64,000 nucleotides of DNA from Blattabacterium sp. DPU (GTDB lineage: Bacteria > Bacteroidota > Bacteroidia > Flavobacteriales > Blattabacteriaceae), in contig NZ_CP049785.1 of assembly GCF_011290385.1 (NCBI RefSeq), forward strand, positions 409,008 through 473,007, given 5' to 3'. Position 1 is the first letter of the stretch. Every line of letters begins with the position of its first letter. Below the pieces are notes generated by a model. That model worked only from the letters and a program-made list of their open reading frames with translations. It ran no database searches and was not told the origin of the DNA. The position numbers and the translations under genes were made by a program. Of the stretch, positions 28,378 to 38,203 are shown one piece after another.

Positions 28378-29004
28378 ATGAATTTCGATCCCTATAAATT
28401 TCATACGATGATCATCGTTTTCAAATGGAAACATTTTTTAGAAACTATGTTTTTAAAAAAACTTTTTCTGTCATATGAAGAAAAAGTGTTTTTTTTATCA
28501 TTATCAGAAAAACGAAAAAGAGAATTTTTAGGAATTCGTTATGCTTTGAAATATATAGGTATAAAAATGAATATTTTTTATAATGAAAAAAGAAAACCCT
28601 TTCTTCTTCCTGAAGGAAAACATATTTCTTTAAGTCATTCTTTTGAAAAAATAGCTATAGCTATAAGTTCTTATCATATAGGAATAGATATAGAAAAATT
28701 ACGAAAAGATAAAAAAATAGTGAAAATAAAAAAAAAATTTATTAGAGATGATGAATCTATTTTTATTCCTCCGAATTATGAAGAAGATTACTTACATATT
28801 ATATGGGGAATTAAAGAAAGTTTATATAAACTAGAAGGAGGAATTTTTTATAGTTTTTTAGATCATTATAAAGTTTCTCCTTTTTGCCTTAAAAAGGATT
28901 CTTGTATATCATGCTGGATCATAAAAAATTCTTATAGCAAACGGTTTTCTGCTTTCTATAGAAAGATAGAAGAATATTACTTAGTTTATGTTATAGATAT
29001 ATAG
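28378..29004 (+). CDS. 4'-phosphopantetheinyl transferase superfamily protein (Sfp-like)
   Basis: Attaches the phosphopantetheine arm to carrier proteins. The family signature is split as usual: LSHSFEKIAIAISSYHIGIDIEKLRKD (metal-binding Asp-x-Glu in IDIEKL) and IIWGIKESLYKLEGG (WxxKES-like). At 208 residues it matches the single-chain Sfp-type. No polyketide or peptide synthetase is nearby, so fatty-acid ACP is the likely target (inference). A short 33-base gap separates it from pnuC, suggesting cotranscription. Confidence 0.82.
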   Translation: MNFDPYKFHTMIIVFKWKHFLETMFLKKLFLSYEEKVFFLSLSEKRKREFLGIRYALKYIGIKMNIFYNEKRKPFLLPEGKHISLSHSFEKIAIAISSYHIGIDIEKLRKDKKIVKIKKKFIRDDESIFIPPNYEEDYLHIIWGIKESLYKLEGGIFYSFLDHYKVSPFCLKKDSCISCWIIKNSYSKRFSAFYRKIEEYYLVYVIDI

Positions 29005-29037
29005 TAGATATATAGATAGATAAATAAATCAATAAAT

Positions 29038-29670
29038 ATGATATGGATAATAGATATCCTTTTATATCCCTATTATTATAATAATTATTTTCATGTAATT
29101 TTAGAATTAACAGCTGTAACATTTACAATATTTAGTGTTTTTTGTGCTCAAAAAAATAATGTATGGGTATATCCAATAGGAATAGTTAGTACTATTATAT
29201 ATAGTTATTTAACTTTTGAAATTTCTCTTTATGGAGATTTTATTATTAACTTGTATTACACGTTAATGAGTTTTTATGGATGGTATACATGGATGTATAA
29301 AAAGGACAAAAAGAATCGAAAAATACCTATTACTTTTTGTAATAAAAAAGATTATTTTTATACCTTGATTTTATTTCTACTTACTTGTATTTTCAGTATG
29401 ATGATTTATTTTTTTTATGGAAAACTTCAATCTCATTATGATTGGATAGATATACTGACAACGGGGATATATTTTTCTGGCATGTATCAGATGTCTATGA
29501 AAAAAGTAGAAAATTGGATATTTTGGATGGTAGGAAATGGAATTTCTATTCCTCTTTATTTTTTTAAGGGGTTTGTATTGACAGGATTTTTATTTATTAT
29601 TCTTGTCTTATTGGCTATAATTGGATTTTTTATTTGGCATAAAAAAGCACTCAATCAAATTTTATCATAA
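29038..29670 (+). CDS. pnuC: Nicotinamide riboside/mononucleotide transporter PnuC
   Basis: Inner-membrane facilitator for NAD precursors, with about seven hydrophobic segments. Family features: NVWVYPIGIVSTIIYSYLTF, GDFIINLYYTLMSFYGWYTW and MSMKKVENWIFWMVGNGISIPLYFFKG. At 210 residues it is normal. It implies uptake of nicotinamide riboside from the host rather than full synthesis (inference). The 3' end overlaps hisS by 6 bases. Confidence 0.9.
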   Translation: MIWIIDILLYPYYYNNYFHVILELTAVTFTIFSVFCAQKNNVWVYPIGIVSTIIYSYLTFEISLYGDFIINLYYTLMSFYGWYTWMYKKDKKNRKIPITFCNKKDYFYTLILFLLTCIFSMMIYFFYGKLQSHYDWIDILTTGIYFSGMYQMSMKKVENWIFWMVGNGISIPLYFFKGFVLTGFLFIILVLLAIIGFFIWHKKALNQILS

Positions 29671-31062
29671 TTTTTTCATTAATTGATTTACAATATCATT
29701 AATGTCATTGTATTCTTTTTCTGTGTTTTTTCGAAGATTTTTCATTCTGATTTTATTTTTATTAATTTCATTTTTTCCTATACTAATAACAAATGGAATA
29801 TTGTTTTTGCTAGCATATTTAAATTGTTTTCCTATTTTATCCGTATTAGGATATAATTGAGTAGAAATTCCTTTTTTCCTAAATAATTTGATTATTTTGT
29901 ATGCATATAAAACTTCTTCATTTCCAAAGTTAATAAATAAAACTTTTGAAGGATAACTAGAAATTGGATGTAACAAATTTTCTTGTTCCATTGCCAAATA
30001 AATTCGGTCCAATCCTAAAGAAATTCCTATTCCATAAGTATTGTTCATTCCAAATAAATTAGATAATTGATTATATCTCCCTCCTCCTCCAATAGAAATG
30101 AAACTTCTATTGTTGAATGGAACTATTTCTAATATTGTTCCTGTATAATAATTCATTCCTCTGGCTAAAGAAAGACTCCATTCCAATTTTGTTTTTTGTA
30201 AAGAAATATTTTTTATATTATGATAAATAAAACTTAAATCTCGTATACCTTTTGTTCCTTTTTCAGAATTTTGTAAAGCTACAGTTAAATATTGTTCTTT
30301 TTTAGAAAAATTTTCTTCCATATCAAAAAAATATGCTACTTTATCAAATGATTGGGATGAAATTCCTTTATTGAGCATTTCTTTTTTCACTAAATCTCGT
30401 CCAATTTTATTCCATTTATCTAAAGATGTCGTAAAATCTTTCCATAAATTATTTTCTATTCCAGACATTTCAAAAAGTCCCTCTAGTATATCTCTATGAT
30501 TAATATATATAACAATTGGAAAATTTAATTTAGTGAAAATTTCATCACAAAGTTGAATTAATTCTATTTCTTCCCATAAAGAAAAAGATAAAGACATTAT
30601 ATCTGCATCACATTGATAAAATTCTCTAAATCTTCCTTTTTGAGGATTATCTGCACGCCATACAGGTTGTATTTGATATCTTTTAAAAGGAAAAACGATT
30701 TCATTTTTATGCATTGCTACATAACGAACAAAAGGAACCGTTAAATCATATCTCAGAGCTTTATTAGACATATATTCAGTAAAATATTTTACATTAACCG
30801 TTTTTTTATCATTATCAATTTTTTTTAAAAAATCTAAAATTTTTTCTAAAAAATTACCTGAATGGAATAATTTGAACATTAATAAATCTCCTTCTTCTCC
30901 ATATTTTCCAACAAGAGTAGAAATATTTTCAATAGAAGGAGTTTCTATAGAATTAAAACCAAAAAGTTCAAATTGTTTTCGAATTGTTTGAATTAAATAA
31001 TTTCGTTGACTCATCTCAATGGAGGAGAAATCTCTGGTTCCTTTGGGGATATTAGGAAACAT
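29665..31062 (-). CDS. hisS: Histidyl-tRNA synthetase
   Basis: Charges tRNA-His. Class II core: N-terminal KGTRDFSSIE, motif 1 around the FGFNSIETPSIE region, motif 2 RYQIQPVWRADNPQKGRFREFYQCDADI, the HisA signatures LARGMNYYTGTILEI, and motif 3 GIGISLGLDRIYLAM. A C-terminal anticodon-binding domain follows. At 465 residues it is the normal length. It lies 8 bases downstream of ftsZ and may be the last gene of the dcw transcript. Confidence 0.96.
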   Translation of the reverse strand: MFPNIPKGTRDFSSIEMSQRNYLIQTIRKQFELFGFNSIETPSIENISTLVGKYGEEGDLLMFKLFHSGNFLEKILDFLKKIDNDKKTVNVKYFTEYMSNKALRYDLTVPFVRYVAMHKNEIVFPFKRYQIQPVWRADNPQKGRFREFYQCDADIMSLSFSLWEEIELIQLCDEIFTKLNFPIVIYINHRDILEGLFEMSGIENNLWKDFTTSLDKWNKIGRDLVKKEMLNKGISSQSFDKVAYFFDMEENFSKKEQYLTVALQNSEKGTKGIRDLSFIYHNIKNISLQKTKLEWSLSLARGMNYYTGTILEIVPFNNRSFISIGGGGRYNQLSNLFGMNNTYGIGISLGLDRIYLAMEQENLLHPISSYPSKVLFINFGNEEVLYAYKIIKLFRKKGISTQLYPNTDKIGKQFKYASKNNIPFVISIGKNEINKNKIRMKNLRKNTEKEYNDINDIVNQLMKKL

Positions 31063-31070
31063 TAATGGAA

Positions 31071-32426
31071 CTATTGATTTGTATTGTTTTCTTTTTTACG
31101 AATACGATTTTTTAATATTTCTTCATTTTCATTATATGAAATAGGAAGATCAAAACTATCTTCTAGCATATATTTTCTATGTTTTTTTTCTATAAAAAAA
31201 TTTGGATTTATAGATTTATCAAAAATATTTTGTTTTTGTTTTGATGAAAAATCCTCTTTTTTATTTTTATAAAAAGATTTTTGATTTGATTTTGAATAAT
31301 TTCTTGAAAAATAAGGATCAATCCGTTTAGAATAAGAATGGATTTCTTCTATTTTATTTAATTTTTGTTCATAAGGTTCTTCTAACCTATGAAATATTTT
31401 TTTTTCTTCGTGATTAATAGCTCGCTGTATTTCCGTAGGAAACCCCGTAGCTACTATAGTGACTGAAATACTTTCTTCAAAATTTTCGTCCTCACCTAAC
31501 CCCATAATAATGTTAGCATTATTTCCTGCTTCAGTTTGTATATAATCACTGATAATTCCTATTTCATCTATAGTAATTTCTATTTTTCCTGAAACAATAA
31601 GAAGAAGCACATTTTTAGCTCCCGTAATTTTATTATCATTCAATAATGGAGAATCTAAAGCTTGAACAACCGCTTCTTTTGCTCTATTTTCTCCAACAGC
31701 AATAGCAGATCCCATAACAGCCGTTCCACTTTCTTTTAGAACTGTTCTTGTATCTCTTAAATCTATATTTTGTTTATAATGATGAGTAATAACTTCTGCA
31801 ATGCCTTTAGCTGCAGTAGTTAAAACTTCATCCGCTTTGGCAAAACCTGCTTTAAATCCTAGATTTCCATATAATTCTCTCAATTTATCATTGTTAATGA
31901 CAATAAGAGAATCCACATTTTTTCTTAATGCTTCTATTCCTTTTTGAGCTTGTTGTAATCTCATTTTTCCTTCAAAATGAAATGGAATTGTAACAATCCC
32001 TACAGTAAGAATGCCTTTTTCTTTAGAAATTCCTGCAATAATTGGAGCGGCTCCAGTTCCTGTTCCTCCACCCATTCCTGCTGTAATAAAAGTCATTTTC
32101 GTATTAGAATCTAAAATACTTTTTATTTCATCCAAACTTTCTAATGCCGCTTTTTCTCCTACTTCAGGATCGGCTCCAGCACCAAGTCCTTCTGTTATAG
32201 ATGCTCCTAATTGAATTTTTATAGGAACTGGATTATTATTTAATGCTTGTGCATCTGTATTACACGCTATAAAATCTACTCCATTAATTCCTTGTTCAAA
32301 CATATGACTTAAAGCATTACTTCCTCCTCCTCCTACTCCAATTACTTTTATGGAAGCTGAACGATTTTTTTTCGTTAATTCCAATTGAGGGTTTTCTTTT
32401 TTTGATATAAAATCTTTTTTTTTCAT
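31071..32426 (-). CDS. ftsZ: Cell division protein FtsZ
   Basis: Tubulin-like GTPase that forms the division ring. The GTP site is intact: VIGVGGGGSNALSHM near residue 30 and GMGGGTGTGAAPIIA near residue 120. The T7 loop region appears later in the polymer domain. A long, poorly conserved, charged linker is followed by a short C-terminal peptide (DLPISYNENEEIL) of the FtsA-binding kind. At 451 residues the linker accounts for the extra length relative to E. coli (383). It follows ftsA by 11 bases. Confidence 0.97.
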   Translation of the reverse strand: MKKKDFISKKENPQLELTKKNRSASIKVIGVGGGGSNALSHMFEQGINGVDFIACNTDAQALNNNPVPIKIQLGASITEGLGAGADPEVGEKAALESLDEIKSILDSNTKMTFITAGMGGGTGTGAAPIIAGISKEKGILTVGIVTIPFHFEGKMRLQQAQKGIEALRKNVDSLIVINNDKLRELYGNLGFKAGFAKADEVLTTAAKGIAEVITHHYKQNIDLRDTRTVLKESGTAVMGSAIAVGENRAKEAVVQALDSPLLNDNKITGAKNVLLLIVSGKIEITIDEIGIISDYIQTEAGNNANIIMGLGEDENFEESISVTIVATGFPTEIQRAINHEEKKIFHRLEEPYEQKLNKIEEIHSYSKRIDPYFSRNYSKSNQKSFYKNKKEDFSSKQKQNIFDKSINPNFFIEKKHRKYMLEDSFDLPISYNENEEILKNRIRKKENNTNQ

Positions 32427-32437
32427 TTCATGATTTA

Positions 32438-33799
32438 TTATTCTGTATCATTCAATATTTGCCGGAACTTATCTGCCCAAATTTCAAGAAAAGATTTTGA
32501 TTTTGTTTTATTTTTTTTCTTTTTATCCTCTTCATAATTTAATCTACGACTTTTATTATAAAATTTTGTAGAAATCAACTCAGAATTTTCATCCTGTCCA
32601 TGTACCATACCTGCAGTTGTTGTACAACAATATTTTTTTTTATCATCTAATCCTTTAATTACTAATCCTATGGATGTAGCATATTCTGGATTACTTATAA
32701 TACCGTTTTCTCCTCCAGCAATGTGTTCATTAGAATAACCTATACGAACGTCCATTCCAGTAATATATTCTGTCAATGGACGAATATGTTTCAGTTGAGA
32801 TCCTCCACCTGTCATCACTAGTCCTGCAATAAGTCTTTTTTTATGTTCTTCATTTCCATAATTTTTGATTTCTACATTCACTTGTTCTAATATTTCACAT
32901 ACTCGTATATGAATAATTTGTGAAAGATGTTTTAAAGAAATTTCTTTAGGGTCACGACCTCTTAATCCGGGAATGCAAACAATTTCTGTCTCCTTATTTT
33001 CTCCTGGCCATGCAGATCCAAATTTTATTTTTAGTAATTCTGCTTGCCGTTCAATAATTAAACAATCTGTTTTTATATTTTCAGTTATAACATTTCCTCC
33101 AAAAGGAATCACAGCAGTATGACGAATTATGTTATCTTTAAATATAGCAATATCCGTTGTTCCTCCTCCTATATCCACTAAAGCAACACCAGCTTCTCTC
33201 TCTTCGGTACTTAATACAGCTTCAGCAGAAGCTAAAGGTTCTAAGGTCATTCCAGATAAATTCAATCCTGCAGCTTTTACACATCTTCCAATATTTCGAA
33301 TTGAAGAAATTTGTCCTACTACTACATGAAAATTTGCTTCTAAACGACTTCCATACATTCCTATAGGTTCTACTATTTCTACTTGACTATCAACTTTATA
33401 TTCTTGTGGAAGAACATGAATAATTTCTTCTCCTGGTTGCATGACCAGTTTATGAACTTGATCTATTAATTTTTGTATATCTTTTTGACTGATGACATTT
33501 TCAAAATCTAATCTAGTAATATAATCATTATGTTGTAGACTTCTAATATGTTGTCCTGCTATTCCAACAATAACTTCTTTTATTTTTAAACCAGAACTAT
33601 GTTCTGCTTCGGATACTGCTTCACGAATAGCTTCAATTGTTTGAGTTATATTATTTACAACTCCTCTATGTACACCCACACTTTTAGATCTACCTATGCC
33701 TAAGATCTCAATTTTATTATATTCATTTCTCCTTCCTACCATAGCTACAATCTTCGTGGTTCCCACATCAAGACCTATAGCTATATCTTGATATTCCAT
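32438..33799 (-). CDS. ftsA: Cell division protein FtsA
   Basis: Actin-like membrane tether for FtsZ. Actin-fold motifs: AIGLDVGTTKIVAMVG at the N-terminus, ALVDIGGGTTDIAIF in the middle, and VMTGGGSQLKHIRPL for the adenosine site. A Lys-rich segment and a final amphipathic helix (FLEIWADKFRQILND) probably bind membrane. At 453 residues it is typical for Bacteroidota. It is 4 bases from ftsQ and 11 from ftsZ. Confidence 0.95.
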   Translation of the reverse strand: MEYQDIAIGLDVGTTKIVAMVGRRNEYNKIEILGIGRSKSVGVHRGVVNNITQTIEAIREAVSEAEHSSGLKIKEVIVGIAGQHIRSLQHNDYITRLDFENVISQKDIQKLIDQVHKLVMQPGEEIIHVLPQEYKVDSQVEIVEPIGMYGSRLEANFHVVVGQISSIRNIGRCVKAAGLNLSGMTLEPLASAEAVLSTEEREAGVALVDIGGGTTDIAIFKDNIIRHTAVIPFGGNVITENIKTDCLIIERQAELLKIKFGSAWPGENKETEIVCIPGLRGRDPKEISLKHLSQIIHIRVCEILEQVNVEIKNYGNEEHKKRLIAGLVMTGGGSQLKHIRPLTEYITGMDVRIGYSNEHIAGGENGIISNPEYATSIGLVIKGLDDKKKYCCTTTAGMVHGQDENSELISTKFYNKSRRLNYEEDKKKKNKTKSKSFLEIWADKFRQILNDTE

Positions 33800-33803
33800 A
33801 GAC

Positions 33804-34529
33804 TTATCTTTTTTTTGCGACTACTTGGTCTTTATATTGTAAATCAATACTTCTGTACTGATTGATATCTATTTTATTTAGGTACTGCTTATAAAATGCT
33901 TTTAATTTATTCAATTTATTTTTAAAATCCTTTATATTCCCTAATATAATATGATGATTCCCTATTTTTGGAATTAAAACAAATGAATTTTTTTTATTCT
34001 TTTTGATACTAATAATTTGATTTTTTAATAACTCATCCGAGTTTATGTATTGTACTAAATTCGTTAAATATTTTTTTTCTTTTATTGAAAAAGGTCCTTT
34101 TGCTAAAATAACTTTTGATGAATAAAAAGAAGAAAGTTCTAAATTTTCTGCATCTTTAGTAAGATAATATTCTTTGTTTCCATTTTTTATTCTTAATATG
34201 GGCTCTTTTTGCCAAATTTTAATATTAAGAATCCCATTAACACTAAGAAACACTTCAGATTTTTTTATAAAAGGGTAATTATTTAATTTTTTTTCCATTC
34301 TCAATATACATAATTGATCGATTTTTTTGTCAATTTTTTCTGTTTTAGAAAATAGAATATTTTTAATAATTTCATCATTTAAAAAATGATTTTGAGACAA
34401 AGGATCAATGACAATATGAACTTTTTTTAAAGTTCTATTTTTATGTGTTTTTTGAGAAAAACAAAAAAGCGATATCATACAAGCTATATATATTAAAATA
34501 ATGATAAAGAATGTTGTATTATTTTTCAT
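33804..34529 (-). CDS. ftsQ: Cell division protein FtsQ (DivIB-like)
   Basis: Bitopic protein of the divisome. One N-terminal hydrophobic helix (residues about 7-25) is followed by a periplasmic POTRA-like part and a beta domain. Sequence conservation is low, as usual; identity rests on size (241 residues), topology, and the position between murC and ftsA. It overlaps neither neighbour but is only 4 bases from each. Confidence 0.8.
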   Translation of the reverse strand: MKNNTTFFIIILIYIACMISLFCFSQKTHKNRTLKKVHIVIDPLSQNHFLNDEIIKNILFSKTEKIDKKIDQLCILRMEKKLNNYPFIKKSEVFLSVNGILNIKIWQKEPILRIKNGNKEYYLTKDAENLELSSFYSSKVILAKGPFSIKEKKYLTNLVQYINSDELLKNQIISIKKNKKNSFVLIPKIGNHHIILGNIKDFKNKLNKLKAFYKQYLNKIDINQYRSIDLQYKDQVVAKKR

Positions 34530-34533
34530 TTAT

Positions 34534-35910
34534 TTATCCATATCGTTTATACAACCATTCTTTTATAGGAATAATTAAGGTATCTATATCTCCTGCTCCC
34601 ATTGTCAAAATAATATCAAAGTGTTTTTTTTCAATTTTTTCTAAAACTTTGGATATAGTAGATGTTTCTTTATAACTCATTCTTATTTTTTTTAACAAAT
34701 TATTGGAATTAATTCCATTTATAGGAAATTCTCTAGCTGGATAGATATCTAGTAAAATTAAAATATCAAGATGTTCTAAACTTTTTGCAAAAGATTTCTC
34801 AAAAAATTTAGTTCTACTAAATAAATGAGGTTGAAAAATACCCAATATCTTTTTATTTGGAAAACATTCTCTTACAGTATCAATAAATGCATTAATTTCC
34901 GTGGGATGATGAGCATAATCGTCTATATATATTTTTTTAGAAGATTGATAATGAATGGAATATCTTCTTTTTATTCCTTTAAATAAAAATAAAGCTTTTA
35001 TAATTTTTTCTTTAGGAATTTTTAGATAGTCAGATATAGCTAATGCTGCAGTAATATTTTTTAAATTATGTTTACCTGGAATAGGCAAAGGTAAAGATTC
35101 CCATGTTTCTGTAGGAGTATGAAAATCAAAATACCATTTATTTTCTTTTATATAAAGATGATTAGAATAATAATTTCCTTTTTTTATTACGGAATAATAT
35201 ATAGCATTATTGGAGATAAAAGATTCTTCTTGACAAAGAAATATTTTTTTATATGGTTTTTTTATTCTATTTGAAAAAACGATATATGCCTCTTTTAAGG
35301 ATTCTTTTCTGGGATAAGTATCTACATGATCTTGGTCTAAAGACGTTATGCATGCTATATTAGGAGATAAATATAAAAAAGAATGATCAAATTCATCAGC
35401 TTCTACCAAGAAAATTTTTTTTTCACTAAAAACATTATTCAATATTAAATTCGATTGATAATTTTCAGATATTCCTCCTAAAAAAGCAGTAATATTCATT
35501 CCAACACTATATAAAATGTGGCCTAACAAGGTACAAGTGGTTGTTTTCCCATGTGTTCCTCCTATAGCTATACAAATATCATTTTCTGTAATTAAAGCCA
35601 ATACTTGAGAACGTTTTTTTATATTTTTTCCATATTTTTTCAAATATATCCATTGTTTATGTTGACGTGGAATAGCTGGAGTATACACAATCAAACATTG
35701 TTTGGATAATACCCATTTTGGTAATATTTCTATACTATCATGATAATTGATAGATATTCCTTCTTTTTCTAATTCTTTTGTTAAAAAAGTTTTATTTTGA
35801 TCATGTCCATGAACAGTTTTACCCATAGTATGAAAATATCTGGCGATGGAACTCATTCCTATTCCTCCTATTCCTATAAAATAAAAATAATCAATTTTGT
35901 TTAAATTCAT
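34534..35910 (-). CDS. murC: UDP-N-acetylmuramate--L-alanine ligase MurC
   Basis: Adds L-alanine to UDP-MurNAc, the first step of stem-peptide synthesis. Mur-ligase motifs: FIGIGGIGMSSIARYFHTMG at the N-terminus, ATP loop AIGGTHGKTTTCTLLGHIL near residue 118, EADEFDHSFL, SLDQDHVDTY, and DDYAHHPTEI. At 458 residues it is full length. It abuts murG directly (0-base gap). Confidence 0.97.
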   Translation of the reverse strand: MNLNKIDYFYFIGIGGIGMSSIARYFHTMGKTVHGHDQNKTFLTKELEKEGISINYHDSIEILPKWVLSKQCLIVYTPAIPRQHKQWIYLKKYGKNIKKRSQVLALITENDICIAIGGTHGKTTTCTLLGHILYSVGMNITAFLGGISENYQSNLILNNVFSEKKIFLVEADEFDHSFLYLSPNIACITSLDQDHVDTYPRKESLKEAYIVFSNRIKKPYKKIFLCQEESFISNNAIYYSVIKKGNYYSNHLYIKENKWYFDFHTPTETWESLPLPIPGKHNLKNITAALAISDYLKIPKEKIIKALFLFKGIKRRYSIHYQSSKKIYIDDYAHHPTEINAFIDTVRECFPNKKILGIFQPHLFSRTKFFEKSFAKSLEHLDILILLDIYPAREFPINGINSNNLLKKIRMSYKETSTISKVLEKIEKKHFDIILTMGAGDIDTLIIPIKEWLYKRYG

Positions 35911-37011
35911 TCATGAAATAATTTGTAATATCTCATTTACAATATCGTTTGTTGCTTTAGGTTTTCCTAATTTTAATATATTTCTACTCATTTTTTTTCT
36001 CATGTTGAAATCATTCACTAATTGTATAACATAATTCACTAATTTTTTATCTATTTCCTCATTTTTTATAATTAAAGCAGCTTGTTTTTCCTCTAATATT
36101 TTAGCATTTTTATTTTGATGATCATTTGAAGATCCAGGAAAAGGAATCAATATATATGGTTTTCCTATTAAACATATTTCTGATATAGTTAATGCCCCAG
36201 CTCTAGAAACAATGATATCTGCAGCAGCATAACATGTTGGGATATCTTCAATAAATTCCATGAAAATAATATTAGAATGATAAGACATTTCATTTTTCAT
36301 AATTTTATGAATATCTAATCTTCCGACTTGCCAAATAAGTTGCATATCCAATTCAATTAACTTTTTTAATCCTTTTATCCAAGCATTATTCATACTATTG
36401 GACCCTTGACTCCCTCCTATAGATAAAATAATAGGTTTTGTTTTTTTTAATCCTAAATGAATACAAGCTTTTTCTCTACCAGGTAATTTCAATATTTCAG
36501 ATCTTACTGGATTTCCAGTTATAATTGTTTTTTCTTTTGGAAAATATTTTTTCGCTTGTTCATAAGCAATGCATATCTTATTTGCGTAACGAGAAAATAT
36601 TCTATTGGTCAATCCAGGCAAAGAATTTTGTTCTTGAATTAGAATAGGTATTTTATTTTTTTTTGCAGCATATAAAGTAGGAAAACTAACAAATCCACCT
36701 GTTCCAATAACTATATCTGGAGAGAATCTTTTAATAATTTTATTTGCCAAAAATAAGCTATATATTAGTTGTATGAAGACAATGAAACCTGATATAGAAA
36801 AAAATTTATCTATTCCACCTGAAATATAAATTTTCTCCATAGAATACCCCAATCTAGGAATTTCTTTCATTTCCATATGATTTTTAGATCCAATAAACAA
36901 AATATTGGTTTCTGGAATTTTTTTTTTAAGTTCATTAGCAATAGCTATCCCCGGGTATATGTGTCCTCCGGTTCCTCCACTTCCAATAATTATTTTAGGT
37001 CTATGATTCAT
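35911..37011 (-). CDS. murG: Lipid II synthase MurG (GlcNAc transferase)
   Basis: Transfers GlcNAc from UDP-GlcNAc to lipid I at the inner face of the membrane. GT-B motifs: IGSGGTGGHIYPGIAIANEL near the N-terminus, IGTGGFVSFP, LIQEQNSLPGLTNR, ILSIGGSQGSNSMNN and the acceptor/donor site SRAGALTISEICLIGKPYILIPFP. At 366 residues it is normal. Its start overlaps the end of ftsW by 11 bases. Confidence 0.96.
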   Translation of the reverse strand: MNHRPKIIIGSGGTGGHIYPGIAIANELKKKIPETNILFIGSKNHMEMKEIPRLGYSMEKIYISGGIDKFFSISGFIVFIQLIYSLFLANKIIKRFSPDIVIGTGGFVSFPTLYAAKKNKIPILIQEQNSLPGLTNRIFSRYANKICIAYEQAKKYFPKEKTIITGNPVRSEILKLPGREKACIHLGLKKTKPIILSIGGSQGSNSMNNAWIKGLKKLIELDMQLIWQVGRLDIHKIMKNEMSYHSNIIFMEFIEDIPTCYAAADIIVSRAGALTISEICLIGKPYILIPFPGSSNDHQNKNAKILEEKQAALIIKNEEIDKKLVNYVIQLVNDFNMRKKMSRNILKLGKPKATNDIVNEILQIIS

Positions 37012-38203
37012 GATCTGTTATAATTTTAGTAGTGTCTGTCGAATTTTCATAAATAAGTCTACTGACACTTAATATGATTCCAAAACTAAAAAAAGTCACC
37101 CACATAGAAGTCCCTCCAGCACTAATCAGCGGCAAAGTTTGTCCTGTAACTGGAAATAAGCCAACAGCTATTCCCATATTAATAAGAGCTTGATTGATAA
37201 TAGGAAACCCAACAGCTAATACCAACAAAGAACAAAAATAATTTTGTACTTTTGTAGCTATTATCATAATTCTCATTAAAATTAATATATATATAAATAA
37301 AAGTATTATACCTCCAATAGATCCATATTCTTCTATTATAATAGCATAAATAAAATCTGAAGAAGATTGTGGTAAAAAAGCCTTTAAAACACTTTTACCC
37401 GGACCACGACCAAATTTATTTCCTAAAACAATAGCTGTTTTAGATTGTTTCATTTGATAACTTTCTTCAGATTCATGATCCAAAAATTTTTCTATACGAC
37501 TTTTCCATGTATAAACTCTATTCATAGGATTTCCCCATTGAATTACAGAATAAATATATATTCCTGCAAATAAAATACCCATTAAAAAAACTCCTACAAT
37601 ACTAGTGAATGGATATCCTCCTATAAAAAGGAGGATTAAAACGGATAGAAAAACAATAGCAGCAGTAGAGCCATTAGCAGGAAAAATCATACCAATGATA
37701 AAAAATATTGGAAATAACAAAGGGAAAAACGAATTTATAAAGTTTATTCGTTTTTTCTTTTGTTGAGCTAAGTATCTGGCACAATAAATGAAAAGAACTA
37801 ACCCAGCAATACTGGAAGTTTGAAAAGAAACATTTATAATAGGAATATGTAACCAACGAGAAGCGTTTACTCCGTCTAATTCTTTTCTTTGAGTCATCGT
37901 AAAAATTAATAAAATGAATACGATAGGCATGGAAAGAATAGACATACGGTAAAAATATTTATAGTCTATAAATTGAGTCAAAAAAAGGATACAAAATCCA
38001 ACTAACAAAAAAAGAGCATGTTTTAATAAATAACCAAATACAGTATTTGTTCCTCCATATGTAGTAACTAAGTTTGTACTAGCAGAATAAACTGGCAAAA
38101 ATGAAAATATAGCCAACAAAGATATGAAAGCCCATAAATATCTATCTCCTTTGATATATTTATTAAAAATTAAAAACAGATCTACTTTTTCATAAATTTT
38201 CAT
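37001..38203 (-). CDS. ftsW: Division-linked SEDS glycosyltransferase FtsW
   Basis: Polytopic membrane enzyme (about ten helices) that polymerises lipid II at the septum with FtsI. SEDS features: the RWLHIP segment, LGNKFGRGPGKSVLKAFLPQSSSDFIYAIIIEEYGSIGG, and FPVTGQTLPLISAGGTSMW near the C-terminus. At 400 residues it is typical. FtsW rather than RodA is chosen because of its place between murD and murG. Confidence 0.93.
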   Translation of the reverse strand: MKIYEKVDLFLIFNKYIKGDRYLWAFISLLAIFSFLPVYSASTNLVTTYGGTNTVFGYLLKHALFLLVGFCILFLTQFIDYKYFYRMSILSMPIVFILLIFTMTQRKELDGVNASRWLHIPIINVSFQTSSIAGLVLFIYCARYLAQQKKKRINFINSFFPLLFPIFFIIGMIFPANGSTAAIVFLSVLILLFIGGYPFTSIVGVFLMGILFAGIYIYSVIQWGNPMNRVYTWKSRIEKFLDHESEESYQMKQSKTAIVLGNKFGRGPGKSVLKAFLPQSSSDFIYAIIIEEYGSIGGIILLFIYILILMRIMIIATKVQNYFCSLLVLAVGFPIINQALINMGIAVGLFPVTGQTLPLISAGGTSMWVTFFSFGIILSVSRLIYENSTDTTKIITDHES